Below are positions 9,228-17,017 of a stretch of DNA of 64,000 nucleotides, in pieces. Source of the DNA: an uncultured Oscillospiraceae bacterium. Lineage in GTDB: Bacteria > Bacillota > Clostridia > Oscillospirales > Oscillospiraceae. The stretch is taken from contig CAKTKU010000006.1 in NCBI GenBank assembly GCA_934572335.1, positions 15,725 to 79,724 on the forward strand, read 5' to 3'. Under the pieces are notes generated by a model. That model saw only the letters and a program-made list of their open reading frames with translations, was not told the DNA's origin and did no database searches. Both the position numbers and the translations under genes were made by a program. Positions within the stretch are counted from its first letter, which is position 1. Each line of letters begins with the position of its first letter.

Positions 9228-10559
9228 TCAATCGGCCTCTCCCGCGTCGGCCTCAATGCCGGTGTCGATTGGGGAGTCTGCCGCTGCAGGGGTGGGGTCG
9301 GCGGCAACCTCTACAACAGGTTCGACCGCGGTGAGTTCAACGGCGTCCGTGACCTGCGCTGTCTCGACAACGGTATCTGCCGCACTGTCCGGCGCGCTCG
9401 GGGCGGCAAGTGTTGTTTTATCAACCTCTGCCTCTGTGATGAGCCTGACATTATTCCTGATGCTTATCGTTGTTTCCTCACCTGTGGGATCATCAATGCG
9501 GGAAACATAGTTTATACCGTCGGGATCATTTTTATCGCCGGGCTTGTAAGCATAGCCGTATTCGGGTGTGCCGGGTTTGTTGCCGTCAGCGCGGATGAAA
9601 CCTTTGTCATACTTGCCAGAGGGGACAGAATCAAACACATAGCCGTCTGGTGCTGAACCGCTGCTGGGAGGCAGATTGCCGGTGAAGAAATCTTTTGCCG
9701 CGGGGGTGACATCGTTGAGCCTGATTGTTTTCACAACAACGTCCTGTCCGTCGCTCCTGATCGAGATATATATCTTATCTGCCATCTCACCGATGTTTCT
9801 GCTGCCCTTTATTACAACATCACTGCCGCTTTTGCTTTTCAGAAGCTCATCAAGGCTGTTATTATCCTTGAACAGCGTCGATTCCGTGACAGTGTCGCCG
9901 TATTTGAAGGAGATGTAGTATTCGTTTTTGTCATCATCACTGCGCACAAGACCGATATTAGCAGTAGCACTATGCCCATATCGCGTGGAGTCAGTTATGT
10001 ACTCATACCCCGTGGAGCTGCCGCCCTCGGCGCTTGCGATGTAATACGTCTCTGCTTTGCTGTAACCGAAGTATACGGTGGTGACAGCGGGGCTGACGTC
10101 CGAACTGACAGGATAATCGTCGGAATCTAAGTAGAGTTTTTTGTCACTGCTGTACCTTATGCCTTTGACGTCGAGCGTCGGCTTCTCTGCCGTCGGCTCT
10201 TCTGCCTGGGGGACGTTGTCCTCCGCTGGAGGAACATCCGCCGCCATCTCCGGCATTGGCGCAGATGTATCGCCGCCGCTGACAAGCTCGGACACAGCGA
10301 CGACGACGCGGTCTATCCCGCCGCTCGCGAGAATGTATTCGTCCCCAACGCTCACGCCCACGGGCGCGCTCTGCGCCATCAGCGCGTCAAGCTTTGCCTG
10401 AATTGCGGCGATCTGCGCCGCCGTTCTGCCGGTGGTCTTGATAAATATCTGCCCGTTCTCAATATAAAGGTCGTCATAGTCCAGCCCCAGCTCCGCCGCG
10501 AGGGCGGCGTTGTCGCGCAGAAGATTTGCCGCCGCAAGGTCAACAATGAGGATGTGCAC
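9228..10559 (-). CDS. Secreted acidic repeat-poor protein, 3' part of a gene split by an in-frame stop
   Basis: This 443-codon frame is in the same reading frame as the signal-peptide fragment just upstream, separated only by TAA and three further codons. The GTG usually taken as a start (10559) has no ribosome binding site, so independent translation is doubtful. The product is unrecognised. It begins with an acidic helical part (residues 10-75). A long segment rich in Tyr, Gly, Ser and Asp that looks beta-rich follows, and the tail is dominated by Ala, Pro, Glu and Val (about residues 385-443). There is no transmembrane anchor or LPXTG motif. Probably the body of an extracellular protein that is now a pseudogene, unless the stop is an error or is read through. 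Confidence 0.55.
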   Translation of the reverse strand: MHILIVDLAAANLLRDNAALAAELGLDYDDLYIENGQIFIKTTGRTAAQIAAIQAKLDALMAQSAPVGVSVGDEYILASGGIDRVVVAVSELVSGGDTSAPMPEMAADVPPAEDNVPQAEEPTAEKPTLDVKGIRYSSDKKLYLDSDDYPVSSDVSPAVTTVYFGYSKAETYYIASAEGGSSTGYEYITDSTRYGHSATANIGLVRSDDDKNEYYISFKYGDTVTESTLFKDNNSLDELLKSKSGSDVVIKGSRNIGEMADKIYISIRSDGQDVVVKTIRLNDVTPAAKDFFTGNLPPSSGSAPDGYVFDSVPSGKYDKGFIRADGNKPGTPEYGYAYKPGDKNDPDGINYVSRIDDPTGEETTISIRNNVRLITEAEVDKTTLAAPSAPDSAADTVVETAQVTDAVELTAVEPVVEVAADPTPAAADSPIDTGIEADAGEAD

Positions 10560-10568
10560 CTTGCCGTC

Positions 10569-10775
10569 TTAAATGCGCGCCTTGAAGCTTATGCCGTTGA
10601 GCGTGAGATTGTCCTCCGTCAGATCGTTTGCCGGTACGGCGGCGGCCTCCTGCCGGCTGTAGTCAAAGCCCACCGTTTCCCGCGGCAGGGCGTCCGCGCT
10701 GGCGCATATGCCAAGCGACAGCACCGCCGCCAGCATGACCGCGAGCGCGGGAATAAACCGCAGAATTCTCTTCAT
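10569..10775 (-). CDS. Signal-peptide fragment, 5' part of the same split secreted protein
   Basis: This 68-residue open frame starts at an ATG with a strong AGGAGG six bases upstream. It encodes a basic, hydrophobic signal peptide (MKRILRF...ICASADA, likely cleaved after ASA or ADA) and a short mature part ending NGISFKARI. Codon 69 is TAA. The frame then continues without shift (DGKVHILIVD) into the 443-codon frame. An eleven-codon upstream extension is possible but lacks a binding site. On its own it would be a tiny secreted peptide; more likely it is the intact 5' end of a 515-residue exported protein that has suffered a nonsense mutation. Confidence 0.6.
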   Translation of the reverse strand: MKRILRFIPALAVMLAAVLSLGICASADALPRETVGFDYSRQEAAAVPANDLTEDNLTLNGISFKARI

Positions 10776-10857
10776 GTCGTTCCTCCTTGCAAGAACAGAT
10801 GAATGCATTAAATCTATATGGTAGTATACATGAAGTTTTGAGCGCAGTCAACAACGC

Positions 10858-10894
10858 AAAAAGCCGTATGCCTTTTTATCAGCATACGGCTTTT
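10858..10894 (-). terminator. Intrinsic terminator for the Cys-rich protein gene
   Basis: A stem of AAAAGCCGTATG with its complement closes a twelve-base loop. Read on the minus strand it is followed by TTTTT. It lies just downstream of the minus-strand stop at 10907. Confidence 0.85.
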
Positions 10895-10906
10895 GCCTTG
10901 TCGCGC

Positions 10907-11716
10907 TTACTTGCCGGTCTTTGACGCCATGGTGCGGTAATCGGAGCACTCGCACACGCTGTCGGGAGGGAAAAACTCCTCCACGGGGAAGCGTATGCGG
11001 CTGAAAAGCATGCACGGGTCCTCGTCGCTGGCAACGCCGGGGCACTCCTTGTCGGGCATGCAGTAGTCATACGCCGGGATGAGCAGCTGCGTGTCGCGCT
11101 CGAGGCGGATGATGCTGAACTGCCCGATGGTCACGAACCACCGCCGCGCCGTGTCGCTGACAACGAGCGTCTCGGCAAAAGCGGAGGTGATGAAATCCGG
11201 GATGCGGCGCTGCTCAATATCGGTGGGGATGAGGCACTCCGCGTCCACCAGCTTGCAGTGCAGGCAGATGGGGTCGACGGAGTTGACCACCGCCGTGGGC
11301 AGATCGTCGATGCTCGCCTGTGCCGCGGCAGTGTCTGACGCGAAGGTTTTCACGCTGCCCTCGCTGCCGAAGAGCATTACGCGCTTGTCGAACACCGCCA
11401 GCCCCGTGCATTGCTGCCCGGCAGGGAAGGTCTCGCAGGTGACGCGGTAAAAATACGTGCAGTCGACCGTGTAATATCCCCGGTTGAAGCTGATCGGCTC
11501 GACATTTACATCTACGTAAAGGAGCTCCGCAGACCTTGGGCGAATGCTCAGGGCGTTTTCTATGTAGGACTGTGATGTGACGGTGGGGTAAACCCTCAGA
11601 TCGTCAACGCAGTCCTTGTCGCGGCAGCTGTCGAATATCTTTTTGGTGTTGATGCAAACGGCTTCGCGGATGCTTGCCGAACTCTCGACGGGTCCGGGTA
11701 CAACTCTGTCCGCCAT
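10907..11716 (-). CDS. Conserved cysteine-rich hypothetical protein (Clostridia)
   Basis: A 269-residue protein without signal peptide or membrane segment. The N-terminal half has a characteristic SSASIREAVCI..KKIFDSCRDKDC segment, a form I associate with conserved proteins of Clostridia. About ten cysteines are spread over the chain, including CLHC in the middle and CEC near the end. No enzymatic motif is recognisable; a structural or spore-associated role is a guess. The second in-frame ATG is chosen because AGGAGG stands seven bases before it, while it touches the first. The gene is flanked by a terminator downstream and a divergent promoter region upstream. Confidence 0.72.
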   Translation of the reverse strand: MADRVVPGPVESSASIREAVCINTKKIFDSCRDKDCVDDLRVYPTVTSQSYIENALSIRPRSAELLYVDVNVEPISFNRGYYTVDCTYFYRVTCETFPAGQQCTGLAVFDKRVMLFGSEGSVKTFASDTAAAQASIDDLPTAVVNSVDPICLHCKLVDAECLIPTDIEQRRIPDFITSAFAETLVVSDTARRWFVTIGQFSIIRLERDTQLLIPAYDYCMPDKECPGVASDEDPCMLFSRIRFPVEEFFPPDSVCECSDYRTMASKTGK

Positions 11717-11783
11717 AGACATACCTCCTTTGAAGAGACCATATAAGAGACTTCAATACAGTGTATGCACCATTGTGCTATTT

Positions 11784-11812
11784 CGCTCTTGAAAAGAGCG
11801 GCGGATTATAAT
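11784..11812 (+). promoter_or_regulatory. Putative operator inverted repeat and -10 box
   Basis: A perfect inverted repeat CGCTCTT-N3-AAGAGCG (11784-11800) ends six bases before a TATAAT box (11807-11812). It occupies the place of the -35 element upstream of the DUF4364-asnA operon. This layout suggests regulator control; the regulator is unknown. Confidence 0.45.
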
Positions 11813-11861
11813 AAAATAAGATGTTAGTTATGGCGTGAGAAAACCAAAGGAGGAGAATCCT

Positions 11862-12395
11862 ATGCCGCAACACGGAATGATACACGAAAAGCTGGATATA
11901 AAGATCCTCATCCTCTTTATCCTGCGCCGGCTTCCCGGCGTTGTCGAGCCGGAGACGCTGCTGGATCTTGTGCAGTGCGACGCGGGCGTGGGGTACTTTG
12001 ACTATTCCGACTGCCTTGCCGAGCTTGTCGCCACCGGGCATATCGACGAGGTCGACGGCGGCTACCGCATCACGGAGAAGGGAGCGCGCAATGCCGACAC
12101 CGTGGAGAGCAGTCTGCCGTACTCCGTGCGCATGAAGGCCGAGCGCGTGCTCGCCCCTGTGGCGGAGCGCATCGCCCGCGACGCGATGATAGTGACCGAG
12201 CACTTTATGACCGACAGCGGGCTGACCGCGCATCTCGCGATGTCCGACGGCAAGGGCGAGATCATCGACATGCGCCTGCTCATCGCAAGCGAGGCGCAGG
12301 CAAAGCTTATCGAGAAGAACTTCCGCCGCAGCGCCGAAAGCATTTATCAGCAAATAATCGCTCTTGTGAGCGAGGAAGAGAGAAAAGACAAATGA
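11862..12395 (+). CDS. DUF4364 family protein
   Basis: A 177-residue member of the DUF4364 family, widespread in Clostridia. The first ~80 residues (LDIKILILFILRRLPGVVEPETL...YRITEKGA) form a winged-helix-like fold with a terminal wing, so it may be a DNA-binding or transcription-associated protein. The C-terminal half is an alpha/beta domain of unknown role. The ATG follows a strong AAAGGAGGAGAA site. Its stop overlaps the asnA start by four bases (ATGA), so the two are coupled. A self-regulating role through the nearby inverted repeat is possible but only inferred. Confidence 0.82.
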   Translation: MPQHGMIHEKLDIKILILFILRRLPGVVEPETLLDLVQCDAGVGYFDYSDCLAELVATGHIDEVDGGYRITEKGARNADTVESSLPYSVRMKAERVLAPVAERIARDAMIVTEHFMTDSGLTAHLAMSDGKGEIIDMRLLIASEAQAKLIEKNFRRSAESIYQQIIALVSEEERKDK

Positions 12396-13405
12396 ATTCA
12401 ATTATCCCCGACGGCTACAAAAGCCTTTTGAGCATCTATGACACGCAGAAGGCCATCGGCCTTCTCAAGCGCCTTTTTGAGGACAGGCTCTGCGCGCTTT
12501 TGAATCTTTACCGCGTGTCCGCGCCGCTCTTTGTGGAGGCGGGCTCCGGCCTCAATGACGACCTCAACGGTGTGGAGCGCCCCGTGTCGTTTGACATTCT
12601 GCGCTCTGACAAGACCGCCCAGGTCGTGCACTCGCTCGCCAAGTGGAAGCGCATGGCGCTCAAGCGCTACGGCTTCTATCCCGGACGCGGGCTGTGCACG
12701 GATATGGACGCCATCCGCCGCGATGAGGACACGCTCGATAACCTCCACTCGGTGTATGTCGACCAGTGGGACTGGGAGAAGGTCATCCTCCCGGAGAATC
12801 GGAATATAGACTACCTCAAGTCCACCGTCATGGACATCGTCACCGCCATCTGCGACACGCAGGACACCATGCAGGCGATATACCCCCAGCTTCAGTCCCT
12901 GCCCAAGCTTGAGCGGCGCGTGTCGTTCGTCACGGCGCAGCAGCTTGAGGATATGTACCCCGACCTCACGCCCAAGCAGCGCGAGAATGCATACACCAGG
13001 GAGCATAAGACGGTGTTCATCATCGGCATCGGCGGCGCGCTCAAGTCCGGCAAGCCGCACGACGGGCGCGCCCCGGACTATGACGACTGGACGCTCAACG
13101 GCGACATTCTCTTCTGGTGCGACTGGCTCGGCTGCGCGATGGAGGTGTCCTCCATGGGCATCCGCGTCGACCCCGCCGCGCTCGACCGCCAGCTCACGCT
13201 CTCCCACCATGACGAGCGGCGCGCGCTGCCCTATCACAAGGCTCTTTTGAACGGTGAGCTGCCGCTCACCATCGGCGGCGGCATCGGACAGTCGCGAATT
13301 TCCATGCTGCTGCTGGGCAAGGCGCATATCGGCGAGGTTCAGGCCTCCATCTGGGATGACGAGACCGTCTCCGCCTGTGAGAAGGCGGGCGTGACGCTGC
13401 TGTAA
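12392..13405 (+). CDS. asnA: Aspartate--ammonia ligase
   Basis: A 337-residue cytoplasmic enzyme making asparagine from aspartate, ammonia and ATP, with AMP and pyrophosphate as products. It resembles class II aminoacyl-tRNA synthetase cores. The family hallmarks are visible: the SAPLFVEAGSGLNDDLNGVERPVSFD region near residue 45, the DQWDWEKVI motif, and the C-terminal GGGIGQSRISMLLL segment (motif 3-like). Length matches AsnA of other bacteria. It is coupled to DUF4364 upstream. Confidence 0.95.
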   Translation: MNSIIPDGYKSLLSIYDTQKAIGLLKRLFEDRLCALLNLYRVSAPLFVEAGSGLNDDLNGVERPVSFDILRSDKTAQVVHSLAKWKRMALKRYGFYPGRGLCTDMDAIRRDEDTLDNLHSVYVDQWDWEKVILPENRNIDYLKSTVMDIVTAICDTQDTMQAIYPQLQSLPKLERRVSFVTAQQLEDMYPDLTPKQRENAYTREHKTVFIIGIGGALKSGKPHDGRAPDYDDWTLNGDILFWCDWLGCAMEVSSMGIRVDPAALDRQLTLSHHDERRALPYHKALLNGELPLTIGGGIGQSRISMLLLGKAHIGEVQASIWDDETVSACEKAGVTLL

Positions 13406-13431
13406 AGAAATGAAACAAAGGAAAAAGATAA

Positions 13432-14904
13432 ATGTCTTTTGTCAGTATACAATTCTGGGCGCTGCTGCTGCCGTTGTGCTTTCTGGCGTACGTGCTTGCG
13501 GGGAAGACCGCGCGCGGGCAGAACATCGTGCTGCTCATCGCCAGCGTAATATTCTATGCCAGCTATGATGTGAAATATCTCATCGTCCTCGCGCTGAGCA
13601 TCGCCGTGACGTACCTCGGCGGGCGCATCGGCTCAAAGCAGGAGGACGCGGCAAAGCGCGGCAGGATATACACTTGGGCGTTTGTGGTGAATCTTCTTAT
13701 CCTCGTTGTGTTCAAGTATACGGGCTTTCTCGTGGGCAACCTCAACGCGGTGCTGGGGCTGTTTGGCGCGTCCGTCGCGCCGCCGAAGATACTGCTGCCC
13801 GTCGGGCTGGCGTTTTATACGTTCCAGAGCTCTACATATCTTCTCGACCTGAAAAGCGGAAAGGCGAAGCCGGAGCGGGACATCATCAATTACAGCCTCT
13901 TTGTCGCGTTCTTCCCGACCATCGTCTCCGGTCCCATTCTCCGTGCGGCGGGCTTTCTGCCCCAGATACGCGCCCGGCGCGATGTGACGTGGGAGCGCTT
14001 TCAGGTGTTCATCTTCACGTTTTTATGGGGCGCGATGCTCAAGCTCGTGCTCTCCGACCGCCTCGCCGGGTTCGTCACGCACGTTTTCCAGAGCTATTAT
14101 AACTACGGCGGCTTCGTCATGCTCATCCACATGGTCTCCGCCATGCTGCAGCTCTATGTGGACTTCGCCGGGTACAGCTATATGGCGATCGCCGTGGCGG
14201 CGCTCTTCGGGTTTGACATTCCGGATAACTTCCGCCAGCCGTGGTTCGCCACGTCCGTGGCGGGCATGTGGCGGCGCTGGCATATCTCCATGACCACGTG
14301 GTTCACGGACTATCTCTACATTCCCCTCGGCGGCAGCCGCAAGGGCAAGGCGCGCAAAATGCTCAACACGCTCATCGTCTTCACGGTCAGCGGGCTGTGG
14401 CACGGCGCGTCGTGGACGTTTGCGTACTGGGGCTTTGTCGCGGCGGCGTATATGGTCGTCGGGCAGCTCACACTGCTGTACCGCAAGAGAGCGTGCGAGG
14501 CGCTGCATATCGACCGCGGGACCTTCGGCTATAAGTCGCTCCAGCGCTTTATCGTGCTGCTTCTGATGTCGGCGAACGTCGTGCCGTTCAGCATCGGCGG
14601 GCTCAAGGCGACGGCGGTGTATTTCCTGCGCATGTTCACGGTGTGGAACCCGTGGGTGCTCGTGGACGGGTCGTTTTTCACCATGGGCATGACGGCGACG
14701 GACTGGGCGGTCGTGCTGGTGTTCGGCGCGGTGCTGCTGACGGTGTCCGCATTGCGTGAGCATGGGTACAGCGTCAAGTTCATCCTCAAGCAGAACCCGG
14801 TGTTCCGCGCCGCGCTCGCGCTCATGATGTTCTTTGCCATCGTCGTGTTCGGCGTTTACGGCGCGCAGTATTCCGCCAACGCCTTCGTGTACGCAGGATT
14901 CTGA
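13432..14904 (+). CDS. MBOAT family O-acyltransferase (AlgI/DltB-like)
   Basis: A 490-residue polytopic membrane protein of the membrane-bound O-acyltransferase family, which moves acyl (usually acetyl) groups across the membrane to surface polymers. The start FVSIQFWALLLPLCF is typical. The catalytic histidine is His324 in LWHGASWTF, and an upstream MWRRWHISMTTWFTDYLYIPLGG motif holds the second conserved His and Asn-like region. It is followed after eleven bases by an SGNH-like partner, as in alginate, teichoic-acid and cellulose acetylation systems. The acceptor polymer is not known; a second such pair lies near 34-36 kb. Confidence 0.92.
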   Translation: MSFVSIQFWALLLPLCFLAYVLAGKTARGQNIVLLIASVIFYASYDVKYLIVLALSIAVTYLGGRIGSKQEDAAKRGRIYTWAFVVNLLILVVFKYTGFLVGNLNAVLGLFGASVAPPKILLPVGLAFYTFQSSTYLLDLKSGKAKPERDIINYSLFVAFFPTIVSGPILRAAGFLPQIRARRDVTWERFQVFIFTFLWGAMLKLVLSDRLAGFVTHVFQSYYNYGGFVMLIHMVSAMLQLYVDFAGYSYMAIAVAALFGFDIPDNFRQPWFATSVAGMWRRWHISMTTWFTDYLYIPLGGSRKGKARKMLNTLIVFTVSGLWHGASWTFAYWGFVAAAYMVVGQLTLLYRKRACEALHIDRGTFGYKSLQRFIVLLLMSANVVPFSIGGLKATAVYFLRMFTVWNPWVLVDGSFFTMGMTATDWAVVLVFGAVLLTVSALREHGYSVKFILKQNPVFRAALALMMFFAIVVFGVYGAQYSANAFVYAGF

Positions 14905-14915
14905 GGGAGGCGGCA

Positions 14916-16349
14916 ATGAAAAAGTATTATCTTTCACGCATCATCTGCGTCCTGCTCGTCATTGCGCTCGCCATCGGCGGGCTGTGGTACGTCAACGGCG
15001 TGCTCATCATGAAGCGCTCCGACGGCATCCTCACCATGCAGGACTTCTATGCCCAGCCCGACGGCACAGTGGACGTGCTGCTCGTGGGCAACAGCCACTC
15101 CGGCATAAATATCGACACTGCCACGCTCTGGGACAGCTGCGGTATCGCCGCGTATGACCTCTGGGGCGGGGTGCAGCCGCTGTGGAACTCATATCATTAT
15201 ATTGTGGAGGCGCTCAAATACCAGACACCGAAGCTCATCGTGCTTGAGGTCATGGCCTCGACCAGTGATTATGAGTATTCCGAGGAGCAAAACCAGATCA
15301 AGAATACCGCGGGTATGCGCCTTTCAAAGAATAAGATAGAGGCCGTGCGCGCCTCCGCGCCGGAGGACAGGCAGCTCAACCTCCTCCTCGGCTTCCCGCT
15401 CTATCATGGGCGCTTTGATGAGCTCACCATGGAGGATTTTCAGCATTTCCCATGGTCAAAGGGGCTGGAAAACTTCAAGGGCAGCGTGCTGCGCTACGGC
15501 ACGGGCAGCTATGAATTCGAGAGCGCCGAGGGCATAAGCGAGACTGCGCCCGTCATGGACAAGGAGCTTGAATATCTCAACAAGATCATCGACCTCTGCC
15601 GCGAGAAGAGTGTGCCGCTCATGCTGCTCAAAACCCCGTCGCTCGAACGCGAGCAGACACAGCCCATCCTCAACACGGTCGCCGGGATAGCGGAGGACAA
15701 CGGCCTCGCCTTTGTCAACATGAACCTCATGGACGATGAGCTTGGCATCACCGCGGACGATTGGTCGCTCGACCGGCATATGAACGCCAGCGGCGCGCGC
15801 AAGGTGTCCGCGTGGCTTGCGGATCACCTGCAAAGCGAGTACGATATCCCCGACCGCCGCGGCGACGCGGCATATGCCAGCTGGGATGTCAACGCGCACA
15901 ACGTGAATAACGTTTATCTCGCCGCCGTCACGGACAGCGCGGATTACTTCGCCGAGCTTCGGCGCAATGGGCGCGCACTGCTCGTCATAAAAAACAGCCC
16001 TTGGGAGAGCGACGCAATGGCGGCACTCGAGGCGGAGCTTGAGAGCGTCGGCGTGCAGAGCGAAGTCTATGATGAGAGTGCGAACAACGCCATCCTCATT
16101 GCCGACACTGCCACCGGGGAGAATGCTCCGGCGCAGGTGGAGGGGGAGAGCATGAGCTTTACACTCGGCGGCGACACGCTTCAAGTCAATTTTGAGTATC
16201 AGGACGTCTACCTCAACGATAAGAAGCTCACATACTACGGCGGCAGCGAAATAACGCTCATCGTTTTCGACATGCTGACGAATGAGGTCGTCGACACCGT
16301 CGGTTTCAATACGCTCAACGGCTGCGTGCTGACAAGGGCTGAAGAGTAA
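14916..16349 (+). CDS. SGNH-hydrolase-like membrane-anchored acyltransferase partner
   Basis: A 477-residue protein with one N-terminal membrane anchor (about residues 5-27) and an external domain. Block I of the SGNH fold appears as LLVGNSHSGIN, and the last block as SLDRHMNASGA, which provides the DxxH pair; the nucleophile is presumably the serine of GNSHS. It probably takes acyl groups delivered by the MBOAT neighbour and places them on a surface glycan, as DltD or AlgX/AlgJ do. The C-terminal ~150 residues form an extra domain that I do not recognise. The ATG has GGGAGGCGG upstream. Confidence 0.78.
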   Translation: MKKYYLSRIICVLLVIALAIGGLWYVNGVLIMKRSDGILTMQDFYAQPDGTVDVLLVGNSHSGINIDTATLWDSCGIAAYDLWGGVQPLWNSYHYIVEALKYQTPKLIVLEVMASTSDYEYSEEQNQIKNTAGMRLSKNKIEAVRASAPEDRQLNLLLGFPLYHGRFDELTMEDFQHFPWSKGLENFKGSVLRYGTGSYEFESAEGISETAPVMDKELEYLNKIIDLCREKSVPLMLLKTPSLEREQTQPILNTVAGIAEDNGLAFVNMNLMDDELGITADDWSLDRHMNASGARKVSAWLADHLQSEYDIPDRRGDAAYASWDVNAHNVNNVYLAAVTDSADYFAELRRNGRALLVIKNSPWESDAMAALEAELESVGVQSEVYDESANNAILIADTATGENAPAQVEGESMSFTLGGDTLQVNFEYQDVYLNDKKLTYYGGSEITLIVFDMLTNEVVDTVGFNTLNGCVLTRAEE

Positions 16350-16415
16350 AACAACACTATCCGGGAGTGGCTTTATGCCGCTCCCGGCAGATTTTCTGCG
16401 CGCGTGATTTTTCTC

Positions 16416-16444
16416 TTGAAATCTGCGCGCGGGTGTGTTATACT
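16416..16444 (+). promoter_or_regulatory. Sigma-70-type promoter of tRNA-Gly
   Basis: TTGAAA and TATACT are separated by exactly 17 bases and end 48 bases before the tRNA. Confidence 0.75.
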
Positions 16445-16492
16445 ACCAATGTTCTTTCGGCGGAGCGGTGCGCTTTGCCGTCCATACCGTTT

Positions 16493-16566
16493 GCAGGGTT
16501 GGTATATCGGTATTACTCCAGCTTCCCAAGCTGGCTAGGCGGGTTCGACTCCCGTACCCTGCTCCA
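16493..16566 (+). tRNA. tRNA-Gly (anticodon CCC)
   Basis: A 74-base cloverleaf including an encoded CCA. The acceptor GCAGGGT pairs with ACCCTGC. The anticodon stem CCAGC/GCTGG encloses the loop TTCCCAA, giving anticodon CCC. The T arm has the TTCGACT loop. The anticodon arm is the one usual for bacterial tRNA-Gly. Confidence 0.95.
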
Positions 16567-16576
16567 CTTTTTTGAG

Positions 16577-16607
16577 AAATCCCGCAGTTGTTGAAACTGC
16601 GGGATTT
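16577..16607 (+). terminator. Terminator of tRNA-Gly
   Basis: AAATCCCGCAGTT pairs with its near complement AACTGCGGGATTT around a short loop and runs into TTTT. It lies ten bases past the CCA end. Confidence 0.8.
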
Positions 16608-17017
16608 TCGCGTATTATCAACGGTTCGCGGCTTTTTGCCGCATCGCGCCAACGCGACAGCAAAGGTCTTTCTTCGTTCAAAATCGTGACCGCTTTGCTG
16701 GGTCACGATTTTGCTTTTCTGATTAGGCAGTTGATCCATAGTGTTCTGATCACGCATAATATAATGATCCCGCAGTCTCAGGGCTGCGGGATCATTTTCA
16801 TCATGTTCTCAAAAAAGAGTGCGTCGGCGTCTGGCATTTTCTGCTTACGTCAGGACGATTCCCTCCAACGGTCGGCTTTCAGCTTGCCGGCAGTATCGCG
16901 CCGCGTCGGCGCACTCTTTGTATATACAGCCCCGGCACGCCTTTGTTATTGATCCCAATTTCTTCTTTGGGCGCGCAAAATAGCGGCGCGGGGGTGTACG
17001 CGGTTGGATTACGTGGA
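16608..17017. other. Gene-free stretch with further hairpins and a structured element
   Basis: No credible gene is seen. Two more strong hairpins follow the tRNA terminator: AAAATCGTGACC with its complement (16680-16712), and GATCCCGCAG with its complement near 16770-16797, whose stem repeats the CCCGCAG core of the tRNA terminator. Beyond them a ten-base stem AAAGAGTGCG/CGCACTCTTT encloses about 85 bases (16814-16919); on the minus strand it runs into TTTTTT, like a terminated small RNA or the 3' end of the enoate reductase transcript. Confidence 0.5.

Noticed and set aside
10569..10571. Possibility that the in-frame stop encodes selenocysteine or pyrrolysine
   Set aside because: The codon is TAA, whereas selenocysteine uses TGA and pyrrolysine uses TAG.
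16572..16952. Small open frames in the interval after tRNA-Gly
   Set aside because: They run through three hairpins, lack ribosome binding sites and have no family resemblance.
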